Of a DNA stretch of 64,000 nucleotides, positions 23,690 through 34,080 are shown piece by piece. The translations under genes were made by a program, and so were the position numbers. Within the stretch, counting starts at the first letter, position 1. Each line of letters starts with the position of its first letter. The stretch covers positions 134,981,741 to 135,045,740 of the forward strand of contig CM041465.1 in assembly GCA_023213395.1 (NCBI GenBank), written 5' to 3'. The stretch is from Cycas panzhihuaensis (taxonomy: Eukaryota; Cycadophyta). The notes beneath the pieces are model-generated. The model worked only from the letters and a program-made list of their open reading frames with translations, ran no database searches and was not told where the DNA came from.

Positions 23690-24480
23690 AATTGTGAAAC
23701 ATGACACAAAAGACTTGGCCATGTAAATTATATTAGCTTAGCTTTAATGAAAAGAATAGATATGGTGACCAAACTCCCTACTATAGAACCTAACAAAGAG
23801 CTTTGTAAAAGTTATATATTTAGAAATAACAAAGGGAATTTTTTCTAAATGAAAGTTATAGAAACAATGGGCCCCTTCAATTGATTTATATAGACCTATA
23901 TGGTCTAATAGATGTATACTTACTAGGAGGTACTAAATACTTCACAACTTTTATTAATGACTTCATTATAATGACTTGGGTCTACTTCATTAAATTCAAA
24001 TCAAAATCTCTTCAATATTTTATGAACTTCAAAACATTGGTTGAAAAATAAAGTAGGTTTAGAATTCTTGCATTAAGATTAGATAATAGGGGATAATTCA
24101 TCTCAAATAAGTTTATTACATATTATAATAATTGTGGGATAAAGAAATAACTCACTAATCATTATACTCCACAATAAAATAGAGTTGAAAAATAAAAAAA
24201 TAAAAGAATTATAGAAACAACAAGTAGTATGCTTAAGGATAAGTAACTTAGATATGAATTTTAGGCAAAAATTATACACACGATAATTTATTTATTGAAC
24301 AAGTGTACCACTAAGACTATTAGGTGGGTCATACCAAAATAAGCTTGGACCAGCTACAAGCCAAATATAAAATACGTAAGGATTTTTAGATGCTTAGCCT
24401 TTACACATATTCTAGATTAGAAAAGAACCAAGTTGGATGATAAGAGCACCAAACGTATTTTATATGATACAATAATACTT
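23690..24480 (+). pseudogene. copia-1 integrase, decayed
   Basis: The zinc finger reads HKRLGHVNYISLALMKRIDM and ELCKSYIFRNN (second Cys now Tyr). The catalytic core has YIDLYG (first Asp), TTFINDFIIMTWVYFIKFKS, LRLDNRGXFIS (second Asp) and NRVEK (Glu), then TSSMLKDK. Many in-frame TAA/TAG codons stand where Gln is expected. It would have joined cDNA to host DNA. Confidence 0.8.
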
Positions 24481-24849
24481 CTAGATCCTATAAACTCTAT
24501 GATCTAAAAGATAAGAAGATGATTATAACAAGGGATGTCATCTTTAAAGAGGATGAAATTTATCAAGAAGAAGTTAAAAAAGATAAAAAAAAAATGATCA
24601 TGCTTGAAATGAAACCAAATTTTAAAGGTACAAATATATCTTATTCAAATGAAGTAGGACCCTCCACATCAAATCAAGGGATCCCTAAATGGGTATGAAG
24701 AGCACATGACCCTTTAAACATTTTGGATAATAACTTTGAGACAAGAACTAGTAGATCTCAAAGGGTAAATTTTGTTTTGATGACTCAAGTGATGGAGTCA
24801 AATAAGCCTCATAACTTTTAAGAGGCTAATACAAGATGCATTAAGAGAA

Positions 24850-25650
24850 GTAATAAAGGATGAGTATAATGCCTTAGTTAAAAATGATACATGGGAATTA
24901 GTAGATATACCACTAAATAAGAATGTAATTAGAACCAAGTGGGTCTATAAGACCAAATATAGACCAAATGAAATAGTTAATAAGTATAAAGCAATGTTAG
25001 TTGCTAAAGGCTATGCCCAAATTAAAGGCATAGATTATAGTGAAACTTTTATACTAGTTATAAGGTTAGAGATAGTCGGATTAATGACGTCTTTAGCAAC
25101 ACAACACAGTTAGATGGTTTACTAAATACATGTTAAAAGTTATTTCTTAAATAGTTATATAGAAGAAGAAATATATGTTTAACAACTAAAAGGTTTTGAA
25201 GTAAAAGGAGAAGAAAACAAGGTCTATAAACTTAAGAAGGCCTTGTATGGACTTAAGCAAGCACCTACAGCATGGTACTCTAAGATCGATAAGCACTTTA
25301 AAGGATTATAAAGAAGTCAGTCTAATCCAAATTTTTATATCAAGATAGAAGTAAGATCCATACTTATTATGGGCTTATATGTTGATGAACTTGTATATAT
25401 TAGGAATGATATTCACTTATCCCAAAGATTCAAAAAGGATATATGTAAGGAGTTTAAAATGATAGATTTGGGATTAATAAATTACTTTTTAGGCTTAGAA
25501 GTATTTCAAAATGAAAATGGGATATTTGCCTCTCAAAGAAAATATGCATTGAACTTATTGCACAAGTTTAACATAAGTAATTGCAAGATACTTACAACAC
25601 CAGTAGAAGTTGGGATGAAGTTATCAAAGTTTAAGGAATCAGAATAAGTT
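24850..25650 (+). pseudogene. copia-1 reverse transcriptase, decayed
   Basis: Recognisable from [18 protein letters not shown] through [42 protein letters not shown] and GLYVDELVYI to INYFLGLEVF and FASQRKYALNLLHKFNIS. The catalytic YVDD box has become YVDE at about 25378-25389, so the enzyme would be inactive even without the stops. The last 92 codons (25369-25647) are open. Confidence 0.85.
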
Positions 25651-25654
25651 AACC

Positions 25655-26331
25655 CTACAATCTATAGGCAATTGATTAGAAGTTTAATTTACTTAACTTT
25701 AACTTGATATGATATTATGTATGCTATTAGTGTAGTTTCTAGATTCATGCATGAGCCTAAAGTAAAACATTATCAATCAATAAAAAGGATTCTGAAGTAT
25801 TTAAAAGGTACAATTAGACATGGATCACACTACAAGTTATTAGAAGACTACAGATTGATTGATTATATAGACTTAGACTAAGCAAGTTATATAAATGACA
25901 GGAAATTTACCTTTGGTTATACTTTTACTTTAGGTTTAATAGAAGTTACTTGCTATTCAAAGAAATAGGCCACAGTTTCTCTATCAACTATAGAGGTAGA
26001 GTATTAGGTAGTTATAGTAGGAGCTTGTGAGATAGATTCACTAAGAAGATTACTCCAGGATTTGTAGGAAAAATAGGTTGGTCCCACATAGATGCTTTGT
26101 GATAATCAAAACACTATTTATATGACTCAAAATCAAGTGTTTTATGGTAGACAAAGCATATCAAAACATAATATCACTTTATTAGGAAATTAGTATAGCA
26201 AGGCAAAATGGTTTATTACAACACAAAAGATCAAGTGCCAGACATATCCACTAAGGCACTTGAAAAGATAAAGTTTAGAAAGTTTAGAGATAAACTTGAA
26301 ATCTCCCTAAATATACATTATGGAAGAGAAA
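25655..26331 (+). pseudogene. copia-1 RNase H and polypurine tract
   Basis: RNase H follows RT: YRQLIRSLIYL, YAISVVSRFMHEPKVKHY, IKRILKYLKGTIRHGSHY, SKKXATVSLSTIEVEY and LCDNQNTIYMTQN. The frame is lost after about 26160. The degenerate polypurine tract tggaagagaaa abuts the 3' LTR at 26332. It is the family equivalent of tgggggagaa in copia-2. Confidence 0.75.
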
Positions 26332-26627
26332 TATTGGAATAATTCCTATTTGGGCTTGTATCAAATCATATCAACCTAGGTTTTGGTAGAGAGATTATGT
26401 TAATACCACTAATCACACATATCTGACTTTTTTAGATGTTAGCAATAAATATTTTGGCATTTCTTAATGGTAGTCAATGGTAAATATTAAGCGCTTCCTG
26501 CTCACATCCTACTTATATATTCATGGGGTTTAAAGACCCTGGTGTTCATCAACACTGCCACTATATCATATTAAAGTTTCACCTATTCATGCATTCTCTG
26601 CTCCCTTTAACTCTCTACATTTCTTTA
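26332..26627 (+). repeat. copia-1 3' LTR
   Basis: 296 bp; its termini are mutated (TG to TA at the start, CA to TA at the end). It aligns end to end with 19997-20291. The following AAATA (26628-26632) is the target duplication. Confidence 0.85.
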
Positions 26628-29600
26628 AAATACACATCTAAATGTATGTATTAGAGTCAATCATTAAATAATCTATAGTAAATGATCTAGTAGTGAGTTT
26701 AATTGAGTGGAAAGGCCTAATTTTGGTAAAACATTTTTTATTTATATGAAAACATCAAATAACATGCATGCAAATAAAGACATAAAAGAAACAACAAATA
26801 ACTAAACTAGCAAATAACTAGGACATATTTTTTAAAGAAATATCTTATAAAAGTATTAATTAATTACTAAAAAAAGAAGATAGATGTGGGTTTTAATCTA
26901 TATAATCACTTCAAGGCATCACCCTACAAGGTCTTTAGAAATAATCATATCATTATATAGTCATAAGGGAGGTAGTTGATACATGCAAGTGTAAAAGCTT
27001 GCACATGTCCTATTAGATCTTGAGTTGATTTCCTTAAAAATTTAGGTAACTTAGGTATAAAATGTAGTAGTGGAGAGAGAATAACATCGTATCAAAAGGG
27101 ATTCCTTTTATAGTCAACATACAATTTCCTTGCTCTCAAGGATGAAGTCACCTAAAGGGTTATTGTATAGATTATAAGTTTTTAGGTGTCCCAACATGAA
27201 TGGAGTATCTAAGATGAGATATATATAGTTGTTCTAAGTATCTAATATAAGATCTTATGGTAAGGTGGGAAGCAACTACCCCTTTAGGAGGGAAGCTTCT
27301 TAAATATTAAGAGGTGGGAGGGACATATAACTAATAGTTAATAAGTTGACTTGAGTAGCCTTGTTAAGTATGGGCAAGTACCAGGCCATAAGAGGGTATG
27401 GGGTTTTATCATGGTTGTGTGGTATATACATGTGAAGCTTGATAGCTCATACCTAAAATGTAGGAGGGTCATATATTTTTAACTAGCTCTTGATGAAATA
27501 ACTATATAGAATAGGCATGAAAAGATGGGTAAGGTAGGAGATGCCATACGTGAAAGGGTTGCCTTGAGAAGGATAACTTAATCTAACTAATGGGACAACA
27601 CCACCTAGTGATGGAGGAGGGGTAATTACATATAATAAAGAGGCACTTGGCCTAATATAGTAATGAGTAGTTTGTATAGATCCCTATTAAGGCCCTACTT
27701 GAGAAGTCTCTAGTAGGGGCGCGTGTTATAAAATAATAAGAGATTCAATCTAAAGATCATGGGTATGATCACTAGGATTAATACCTAGGGAAGATGAGTG
27801 AGTAGAAGACATGTTCTCTCCTTACTCCTATGCAATGATGTATACGCAAGAATGGGTTAAGGTGATAATACCTAGATCTTACTCAAAGGGATGTGCCATA
27901 AATGGAGGAGGATTACACATAGATACACTATATTCATCGTCATGAAAAATGCATCTTATATGGTCCATGTAATAATTATTCAACGATGTAAGTGTTCTTA
28001 TCAAAGATACATTATTAGTTAGGTCATGTTATTCTCTAATAGGGACCTCATATAAGTCAAGATTTTTAGAGTACTCAAATGGATTCAAGGTATCTTAAGA
28101 TATAAAAGGAGTAGTTGTAGGGTTTGTAATAAAAGTTTTTAAACCTTCTTAAAGAGCAAAGGTATCATATTGGAAAGGTGATAAAGAGTCTTTAGGAGGA
28201 AGACCTTAAAATTCCCCTAAATCACCTAAGTGGGATGTGAGAAGGATCCATGAAAGAGGGAGGTAAGGAAAATAGGATGTGCAAAAATCATTCAAATAAA
28301 ATGAAGGAATAAATTGAAGTAAACTAGATGGATGTATGTTAATGGAAGACCCCAATGATATGGAAGGGTAAATGAGCAACTAGGAGGTTTTAATGAGTTC
28401 GTAGTATGGTTGCCAAATGATTTTGGTTAGGGTGTGTCTCTCCAGGAGCCTCAAACAAAAGGAAAGATCCTCTCAAAGATAACTAAGGTGATAAGTCTTG
28501 ACATATCCTTAACTCTCTCTTGAATAAAAGAGAGATTTCTTTTTATGTGTTTGAAAAGATAAAATGATCTAATAAACCACTAACTAATCAATAATCAAAG
28601 CAAAAATAAATAAAATAAACTCAAATTACTAAATAATCTCTAATTATTTCCTCTAAAATAGACAAGTAACCATACAAAGACTCCTAATAAATAAGGGGGT
28701 AATCGAGGTCTTTACCCTAAAGTGTGTCATCCTAGGCTCCTTATCAACTAATAACCTAAGCCCTCCTAGAGATGTAATCTAACTTAGACCCCTATCCAAC
28801 TATAAAGGAAAGATTATGTTATATTAACTAAAAATTGATAAGACTAACAAGTGAGAAGACTTAAAAGATCTTAGACCTTAGATTAATAACCTTATCACTA
28901 GGAGCTTCCTCACTAAATGATGATCCACCTATAAAGGTGAATGAATTAGGGATGCCCACATTTAATTGTAGTGAATCTTATGCACTTAAAGGTGAATAAA
29001 AAAGAGAGGATCCAATTTTAACCCAAAGTATGGTAGGAGATTGCTAACTTTGGAGTTCACAATATGACATAGAATGAATAGTCTCTAATAAGAATATGTT
29101 TATATGCCAAGAATATTAAGTCTCAATCAATCAAACCTATCCTTACAAAGAGAACTCTTCGTTCTTGAAGAAGAGTGAGCTTGTATGTCAGGGATGCCAA
29201 GTCTTGATGAATAAAAAATACTATTATAGGAAGAATAGGATATAAACTTAGGGAAAATAAACAATGACATACACTTATGATGCAAGTTAGTATGTCTTTT
29301 TTATTAAATGAAGCCAATCACATACCTAAACTATGCATAAACTATATAATTAATAAAAGTAAGAAAGTACATTCACCCTAATGCATTTATATGTATGTGC
29401 AATGCTTGAGATATACTATTTTTCTTTTACTTTTCTTTAAAACCTAAATTACAATGCAAATGTGGTATAAATCCTAAGAACACATAGGAAAGAAATTTAG
29501 ATTCTTTTATTGTGCTTATAGTTATCCTAATTATAAATTCTTTTAGCTCTATTGTATTTTCTATTTGCTAATTAGATGATGAAACATAATTGTATCCTAA

Positions 29601-31579
29601 CTTTTCCTAACTAGAAAAGGTAAAGAAAAGTGAAGAGCAAATGAATTGGTTTTCTTTCTTTTATTTTTATTTTAAAAGTACTCATACCATAAAACAAAGA
29701 TTGAATAAAGCTCATTCATTTTCTTCCCTTTTTCATGTTTTGGTTAAAGAGTAAACCTAAGAAAAATATATACCTTTAACCTTTTTGTAGGATCACTCAA
29801 AAAGATAACCAATGAAAAAGAGCTCCAAAAGAAATAAACCAATGTAGCTTGCAACACCAAAGTTACAAGTATGTATATCTCTATCATTGATATGATAATA
29901 TAACCGAATTCACTATCTAAACTACAAGGTTCTTGGCATAACTCTAGTAGAATTTTAGCTACACCTAAAGAGTTGTACAAAAAGAAAATAAGAAGATAAC
30001 TTATAACCCTATGGATGAGGGTTTACAACTCTCTTTGAAATTTTCTCAATAAAACCACTCATCTTCTCAAGGAGAGTTCATTAGTACTTAGGCTATATAA
30101 GTAAACTTCTCAACAAGGTATGAGTAAGAATTTATTAAAGGGAGGTTAATTCTTCAAATAAACTAATCTATACTAATGAAAATTCAAAATACAAAACATA
30201 TATAAAATAAGAAACTAATTCATTTTTCTTTTTAGCTTTTAAAACTCAAAATATAAATTAAGAAAACTCATTTGAAGTCAACATATAAGAAACTAGATTA
30301 AATTACCAAAATTGAAGTGGAAAACCATTAATAAAAACTTAACCTAAAAGGAGAGGTGAGAAGCTGCATCAGATATATGCTTTCATGACTCCCAAGCGTT
30401 CCAAGCAAGGTTTCAACTCCATAAAGTATATTAAGAAAACTCTCTGAAGTGGAATAGAAACTAGAATAAGAGATTGAACAAAGAAGACGAGGAGAGAGTG
30501 GAAAAAAATGTGGCTAAAGGAGGAAAGTAAGAAAGATGATATTATATATAATCTCAAGTCTTCAAAATCTCTAGTTAAAAGCCTACAATTCTCTTTGAGA
30601 AAGGTTCCCCAAGTGTTGAAGGTTTATCTCCAAAGGGTGAGTCATCAATCTGGCAATACTTCATTTTACAAAATGGTCTCCTATTTTTCTTAAGAAATGG
30701 GCAAGTATTTTTAAGAAAATTTAGGGTGAAGTACCGAGTAAAACAAAGGGAAAGTTGGGCCATAATTTTGTAGGAAACTATGTCTATATCATAGGAAAAA
30801 ATGATTCACCATTATATCTTTTTTAGTGTAAAAGTTAACAGTTGTAACAAATAGTTAAAACCACAACATATTAAAAACAACTAAAACTATAAAATTTAGA
30901 ATTTATCATGGTTTATTAAGAAGATCATGGTTTTGGCAAAGTATAAAATTATGATGAACAATCAAAATTATAATAAATGAAAAAGATCTTCAAAGTAAAA
31001 AATCTTCAAAAAATAAAATCAATTCCTCTTTTAGGTGCACTAAGTAAGGCTAATGAAGAGATAATTAGAGTAATGCCATCAAAAGAGGATGTGATGAAAG
31101 TCACTTATCAATAAACCAACAACCCAAAATTTTATGAAAAATGCCAAAAAGGACTAGAGCGATGCTTAGAAGTGAGCCTGGAAGTACCATAAGAATGAAC
31201 ACATTAAGATCTCTATATCATAGGCAGTGATCAAGCAATCATATAATTCCCTTGGTTAATAAATGATGGTATTACTACATATCTATGTGTCTCTTTGTCT
31301 TTGAACCACCCATCTTCTTATTAATGTCATGTTTCTACTACAATAACATGTTGGTGTTTGGTTGAAGTATTGATGCCATAAAATCACATTATGCATACGA
31401 CACTCAATAATAGCTCAATGTAGACTCAAAATCTTTCAAGCTTTGATATGCTAAAAAAACATTAGAAAATAATATATTCTTAGCCAAATAAGATTCCCAT
31501 AGAGAAGAAACATGCCTAAACATTAAAAAGACACTTCAAATCTCCATTTCTCCTAATAATATCTATGTTCTAAGAATAT
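26628..31579. other. Unassigned region between copia-1 and the chromovirus
   Basis: Nearly 5 kb with no clear gene. A tract at 26735-26800 (atatgaaaacatcaaata, acatgcatgcaaataaag) resembles 17870-17925 at the start of the right inverted-repeat arm. A tract at 30905-30945 (tattaagaagatcatggttt) resembles the outer end of that arm, so a diverged relative of that element might span about 26.7-30.96 kb. The ORFs at 29123-29317, 29744-29980 and 30369-30763 show no family motif. Confidence 0.4.
26890..28420 (-). pseudogene. Faint minus-strand coding remnant, unknown product
   Basis: Read on the minus strand, this stretch gives runs with a protein-like composition interrupted mainly by TAA and TAG. 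An example is HPYPLMAWYLPILNKATQV near 27400-27340, followed by ILDTPFMLGHLKTYN and NPLGDFILESKEIVC in nearby frames. The Pro/Tyr/Leu-rich style recalls variable gag spacer regions of gypsy elements, but I see no conserved domain. It could equally be AT-rich non-coding DNA. Confidence 0.25.
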
Positions 31580-31584
31580 GAAAT

Positions 31585-32777
31585 TGATCCATTTTTCAGA
31601 TCTTTAATTTCATAATACTCTTTAAAATGCCTTGTTATATTTATTTTTCATATTTGTAACCTTCATTTAGTAGAAAAATTCCATTGAGATACTTAAAAAA
31701 ATGCAAAGTAAGTGCAACCAAGTGGGCTATAAGTGCAACCAAGTGGTCTACAAGTGCAACCAAGTGGGCTAGAAGTGCAACTAAGTAGACTACAAGTGCA
31801 ACCAAGTGGTCTACAAGTGTAACTAGTGTAACTTGAAGTGTAACCAATTCATCTTGAAGTGCAACCAGTGCAACTTGAAGCACAACCAGTCTATCCTGAA
31901 GTGTAGCTAGTACGTCCTCAAGTGCAACCAGTGCAGAAAAATAGAAAAATAGAAAAAAATGAACAAACGAAAAAATGGGAAAATGACTACGATTTGAACA
32001 GGGAAAAAGGAGTCCATTTCATATAAAATTTTAGGAGGACAAGTTTAGATATGTCCTCTATGAAACAAAAGAAGAAAACCCTTGAATAAATGGATTTAAG
32101 TTGGTTTTTTAACTGTTCATAAATTAGTTGAAAAAACTAAATGGAAAAAACTATTTAGAAAGAAACTATGCACATCAGGGTTTTAAAACTACCAAATTTC
32201 TTCAAGGAAGAGGAGGAAGGATGTCTAACAGCAGTAAATGTAGTAAGAAGAGTAAGATTCATGGGGAGTTAATGCAAAATAGCTTTCTGAAGAAGAAGAA
32301 TGACTCCATGACTAAAAACTACGTAGGAGAAACAGAAGGAGAAGAAGTGCAAGAACAAACAGACAAAAGGAGCAATAGAAAAATGCATAGATCTATTCAT
32401 GGGTATAGTGAAGGAGCCCAAGAAGGCTTAGTTGAAGCTAAAGAGAAGAAGTAAACCAACTGTAGTAGTCCAAGAGAGATGCCAGGTGGAAATCTTCTCT
32501 AAGAAAGGGTTTTTGGTTAAACGACAACCAAAACTTCTCACATAGCTAATTGGTAATGGTTCTAAAGAGTGTGTAGCAACCCAAAATATGCCCAGCACTT
32601 ATTTCTTCTCTCCCAACTTACTGTAACAATCCTATGCATGCTCAATAGATTACAAACATAAGGAATTTTGTAAGGAAAACTTTAAATATTTTTAAATTAA
32701 TGTAACATTATTGTAAATTTGTTCTGAATTTATTTTGATTAGACTAAGTCTTTACTTTTCCATTCAAATTTGGATCA
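31585..32777 (+). repeat. Chromovirus 5' LTR
   Basis: 1193 bp, from TGATCCATTT to GGATCA. The first 350 bases hold a 21-bp minisatellite (see 31705-31935). The remainder includes purine-rich runs giving open frames such as 32128-32454, which I treat as non-coding because they lie in the LTR and are not kept as an ORF in the 3' copy. Confidence 0.9.
31705..31935. repeat. 21-bp minisatellite in the 5' LTR
   Basis: About ten units of the form aagtgcaaccaagtggtcta, later shifting to a variant built on gtgcaacttgaagtgcaacc. The 3' LTR has the matching array at 37637-37845 with a different mix of variants. A 21-bp period equals seven codons, so the minus strand gives heptad-like Leu-Val-Ala-Leu ORFs, which are artefacts of the repeat. 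Confidence 0.9.
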
Positions 32778-32784
32778 AATATTT

Positions 32785-32796
32785 TGGTATCAGTGC
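32785..32796 (+). promoter_or_regulatory. Chromovirus primer-binding site
   Basis: tggtatcagtgc, 7 bp inside the 5' LTR, matches the tggtatcagagc site for initiator tRNA-Met except at one position. It would prime minus-strand DNA synthesis. Confidence 0.85.
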
Positions 32797-32963
32797 TATT
32801 TTTCTTGAAACCCTTGAGAATTTAGGGATTTTTTAAAGAAAAAAAGAGAAAACCCTCTTTGCTTTACCTGCGAATTTTTTTTATGAAAACTAGGTTTTAA
32901 TATTTGTTAATTGGTGAACCTTTAACTGAACCACTTGAAAGAGAGCGTAGACAGTGAAGGAAG

Positions 32964-34080
32964 ATGGTTGAGTTAGAGAAAAATATGGAGGAAAGGTTTA
33001 TGAAGATGGAGCAAAATCTTGATAGACTAACCCAGCTTGTGGTGTAACTAGTCTCTCAACAAGGTGCAACTTCTTCAATAGCCAAAGGCATAAAGAAGGA
33101 AGAAGATGAACTAGTGAAAGAGGTAACAAATGAAGAACAGACAAAAGACCAACAAGAAGAGGAAGAAGATGACAATCCATTGGTAATAATACATCTATTC
33201 AAGATAGAGGCAAAACTTGAATTGCCCATTTATGGTAGAACCTTAGATACCAAAAGGTTAGATGGGTGGTTGGACCAACTTGAAACCTATTTTTCCATTT
33301 ATGGGTATAAAAACTAGTAGAAAAATACTTTTGCTAGGTTAAAATTATCGAAGCATACATTAGTTTGGTGGAATGCATATCTTAAATCCCATAATGTAAA
33401 TAAAATTACCTGGCAGCAATTTAAAATCCTCATAAAGAAGTAATTCTATCCTATTAGGTATGAAGAGTAGTAGAAGATTAAATGGCAATATTACCAATAG
33501 GAAAAAGGGCAAAATGTCTAAGACTATACAACTGAATTTCAAAAGCAAGCTGTTGTATTAGGCATCTCTTTACTGGGTAAAGACATCATGCTAAAGTATA
33601 TTGGAGGACTACACCAGCATATTCATCAAGAACTTCAATTATTTTAAGTTAAATTTCTCGATGAAGCCAGCAAGAAGGTGATTGCCATAGAAAAGAGGAA
33701 CAAGAAGCTTTTTGCTAAGAGGAAAAGGTTTGCACCTCAAGAAGGTAGCAACAAACCTGCCTAAGGAAAGAAGTTTCCAACTAAACTTGGACAATAATCA
33801 ATTGGGGGTTTTGGCAAGAAGAAACAAGCCAATACTACCTAAATCAAAGTCACTTGTATACATTGCAAGCAAGCGAGTCATAGCATAGAAGATTATTAGT
33901 TCCTGCACCTAGAGAAACAACCCAAAAATAAGGGAAAAGGTAAAGCTAAAATTGAGGGTAAAGTTTTACTTAACTCTGTAGGTGATGAAGATGTTTGTGG
34001 CATTGAAGGAGCTAATGAGAAGATGATGCTCATGGTTAATGCACAGCCTAAAAACAACCATCAACAAGTTGATCCAGAGA
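32964..34080 (+). pseudogene. Chromovirus gag, decayed by nonsense changes
   Basis: Start ATG at 32964 (MVELEKNMEERFMKMEQNLD), followed by an acidic stretch, then the capsid: ELPIYGRTLDTKRLDGWLDQ, LETYFSIYGYKN, WWNAYLKSHNVNKITWQQF, DYTTEFQKQAVVLGISLLGK. The nucleocapsid knuckle at 33855-33896 reads CIHCKQASHSIEDY, with the last Cys now Tyr. Stops at 33045 (TAA), 33315 (TAG) and several others sit where Gln or Trp fit. No frameshift is needed from here into pol. Confidence 0.88.

Larger units (their letters stand above)
19997..26627 (+). mobile_element. Ty1/copia retrotransposon copia-1 (old, full-length)
   Basis: Complete in structure: LTRs at 19997-20291 and 26332-26627, AAATA target duplications at 19992-19996 and 26628-26632, a decayed primer-binding site, then gag, protease, integrase, reverse transcriptase and RNase H in copia order. 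The LTR pair differs at about 18 of the first 75 bases by my count. The polyprotein holds many stops and some frameshifts, so the element is dead and old. Gag, protease and RT are close relatives of those of copia-2 at 43066-51463, so the two belong to one lineage. Confidence 0.92.

Noticed and set aside
22234-26300. Use of a variant genetic code (TAA/TAG as Gln)
   Set aside because: Many in-frame stops sit at Gln positions, but others sit at Trp positions, Cys codons have become Tyr and Asp has become Asn. CAA/CAG remain common, and the young copia-2 has few such stops. Cytosine deamination explains all of this.
31641-31883. Minus-strand ORF with Leu-Val-Ala-Leu heptads that resembles a coiled coil
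   Set aside because: The heptad is a direct result of the 21-bp minisatellite in the LTR. The matching ORFs in the 3' LTR array are split differently.
31705-31935. CRISPR-like array
   Set aside because: The units are contiguous 21-mers with no unique spacers, lie in plant LTRs and recur in the partner LTR.
32128-32454. 108-codon ORF as a host or accessory gene
   Set aside because: It lies wholly inside the 5' LTR; the corresponding 3' LTR sequence (about 38030-38360) does not keep the frame open, and there is no domain.
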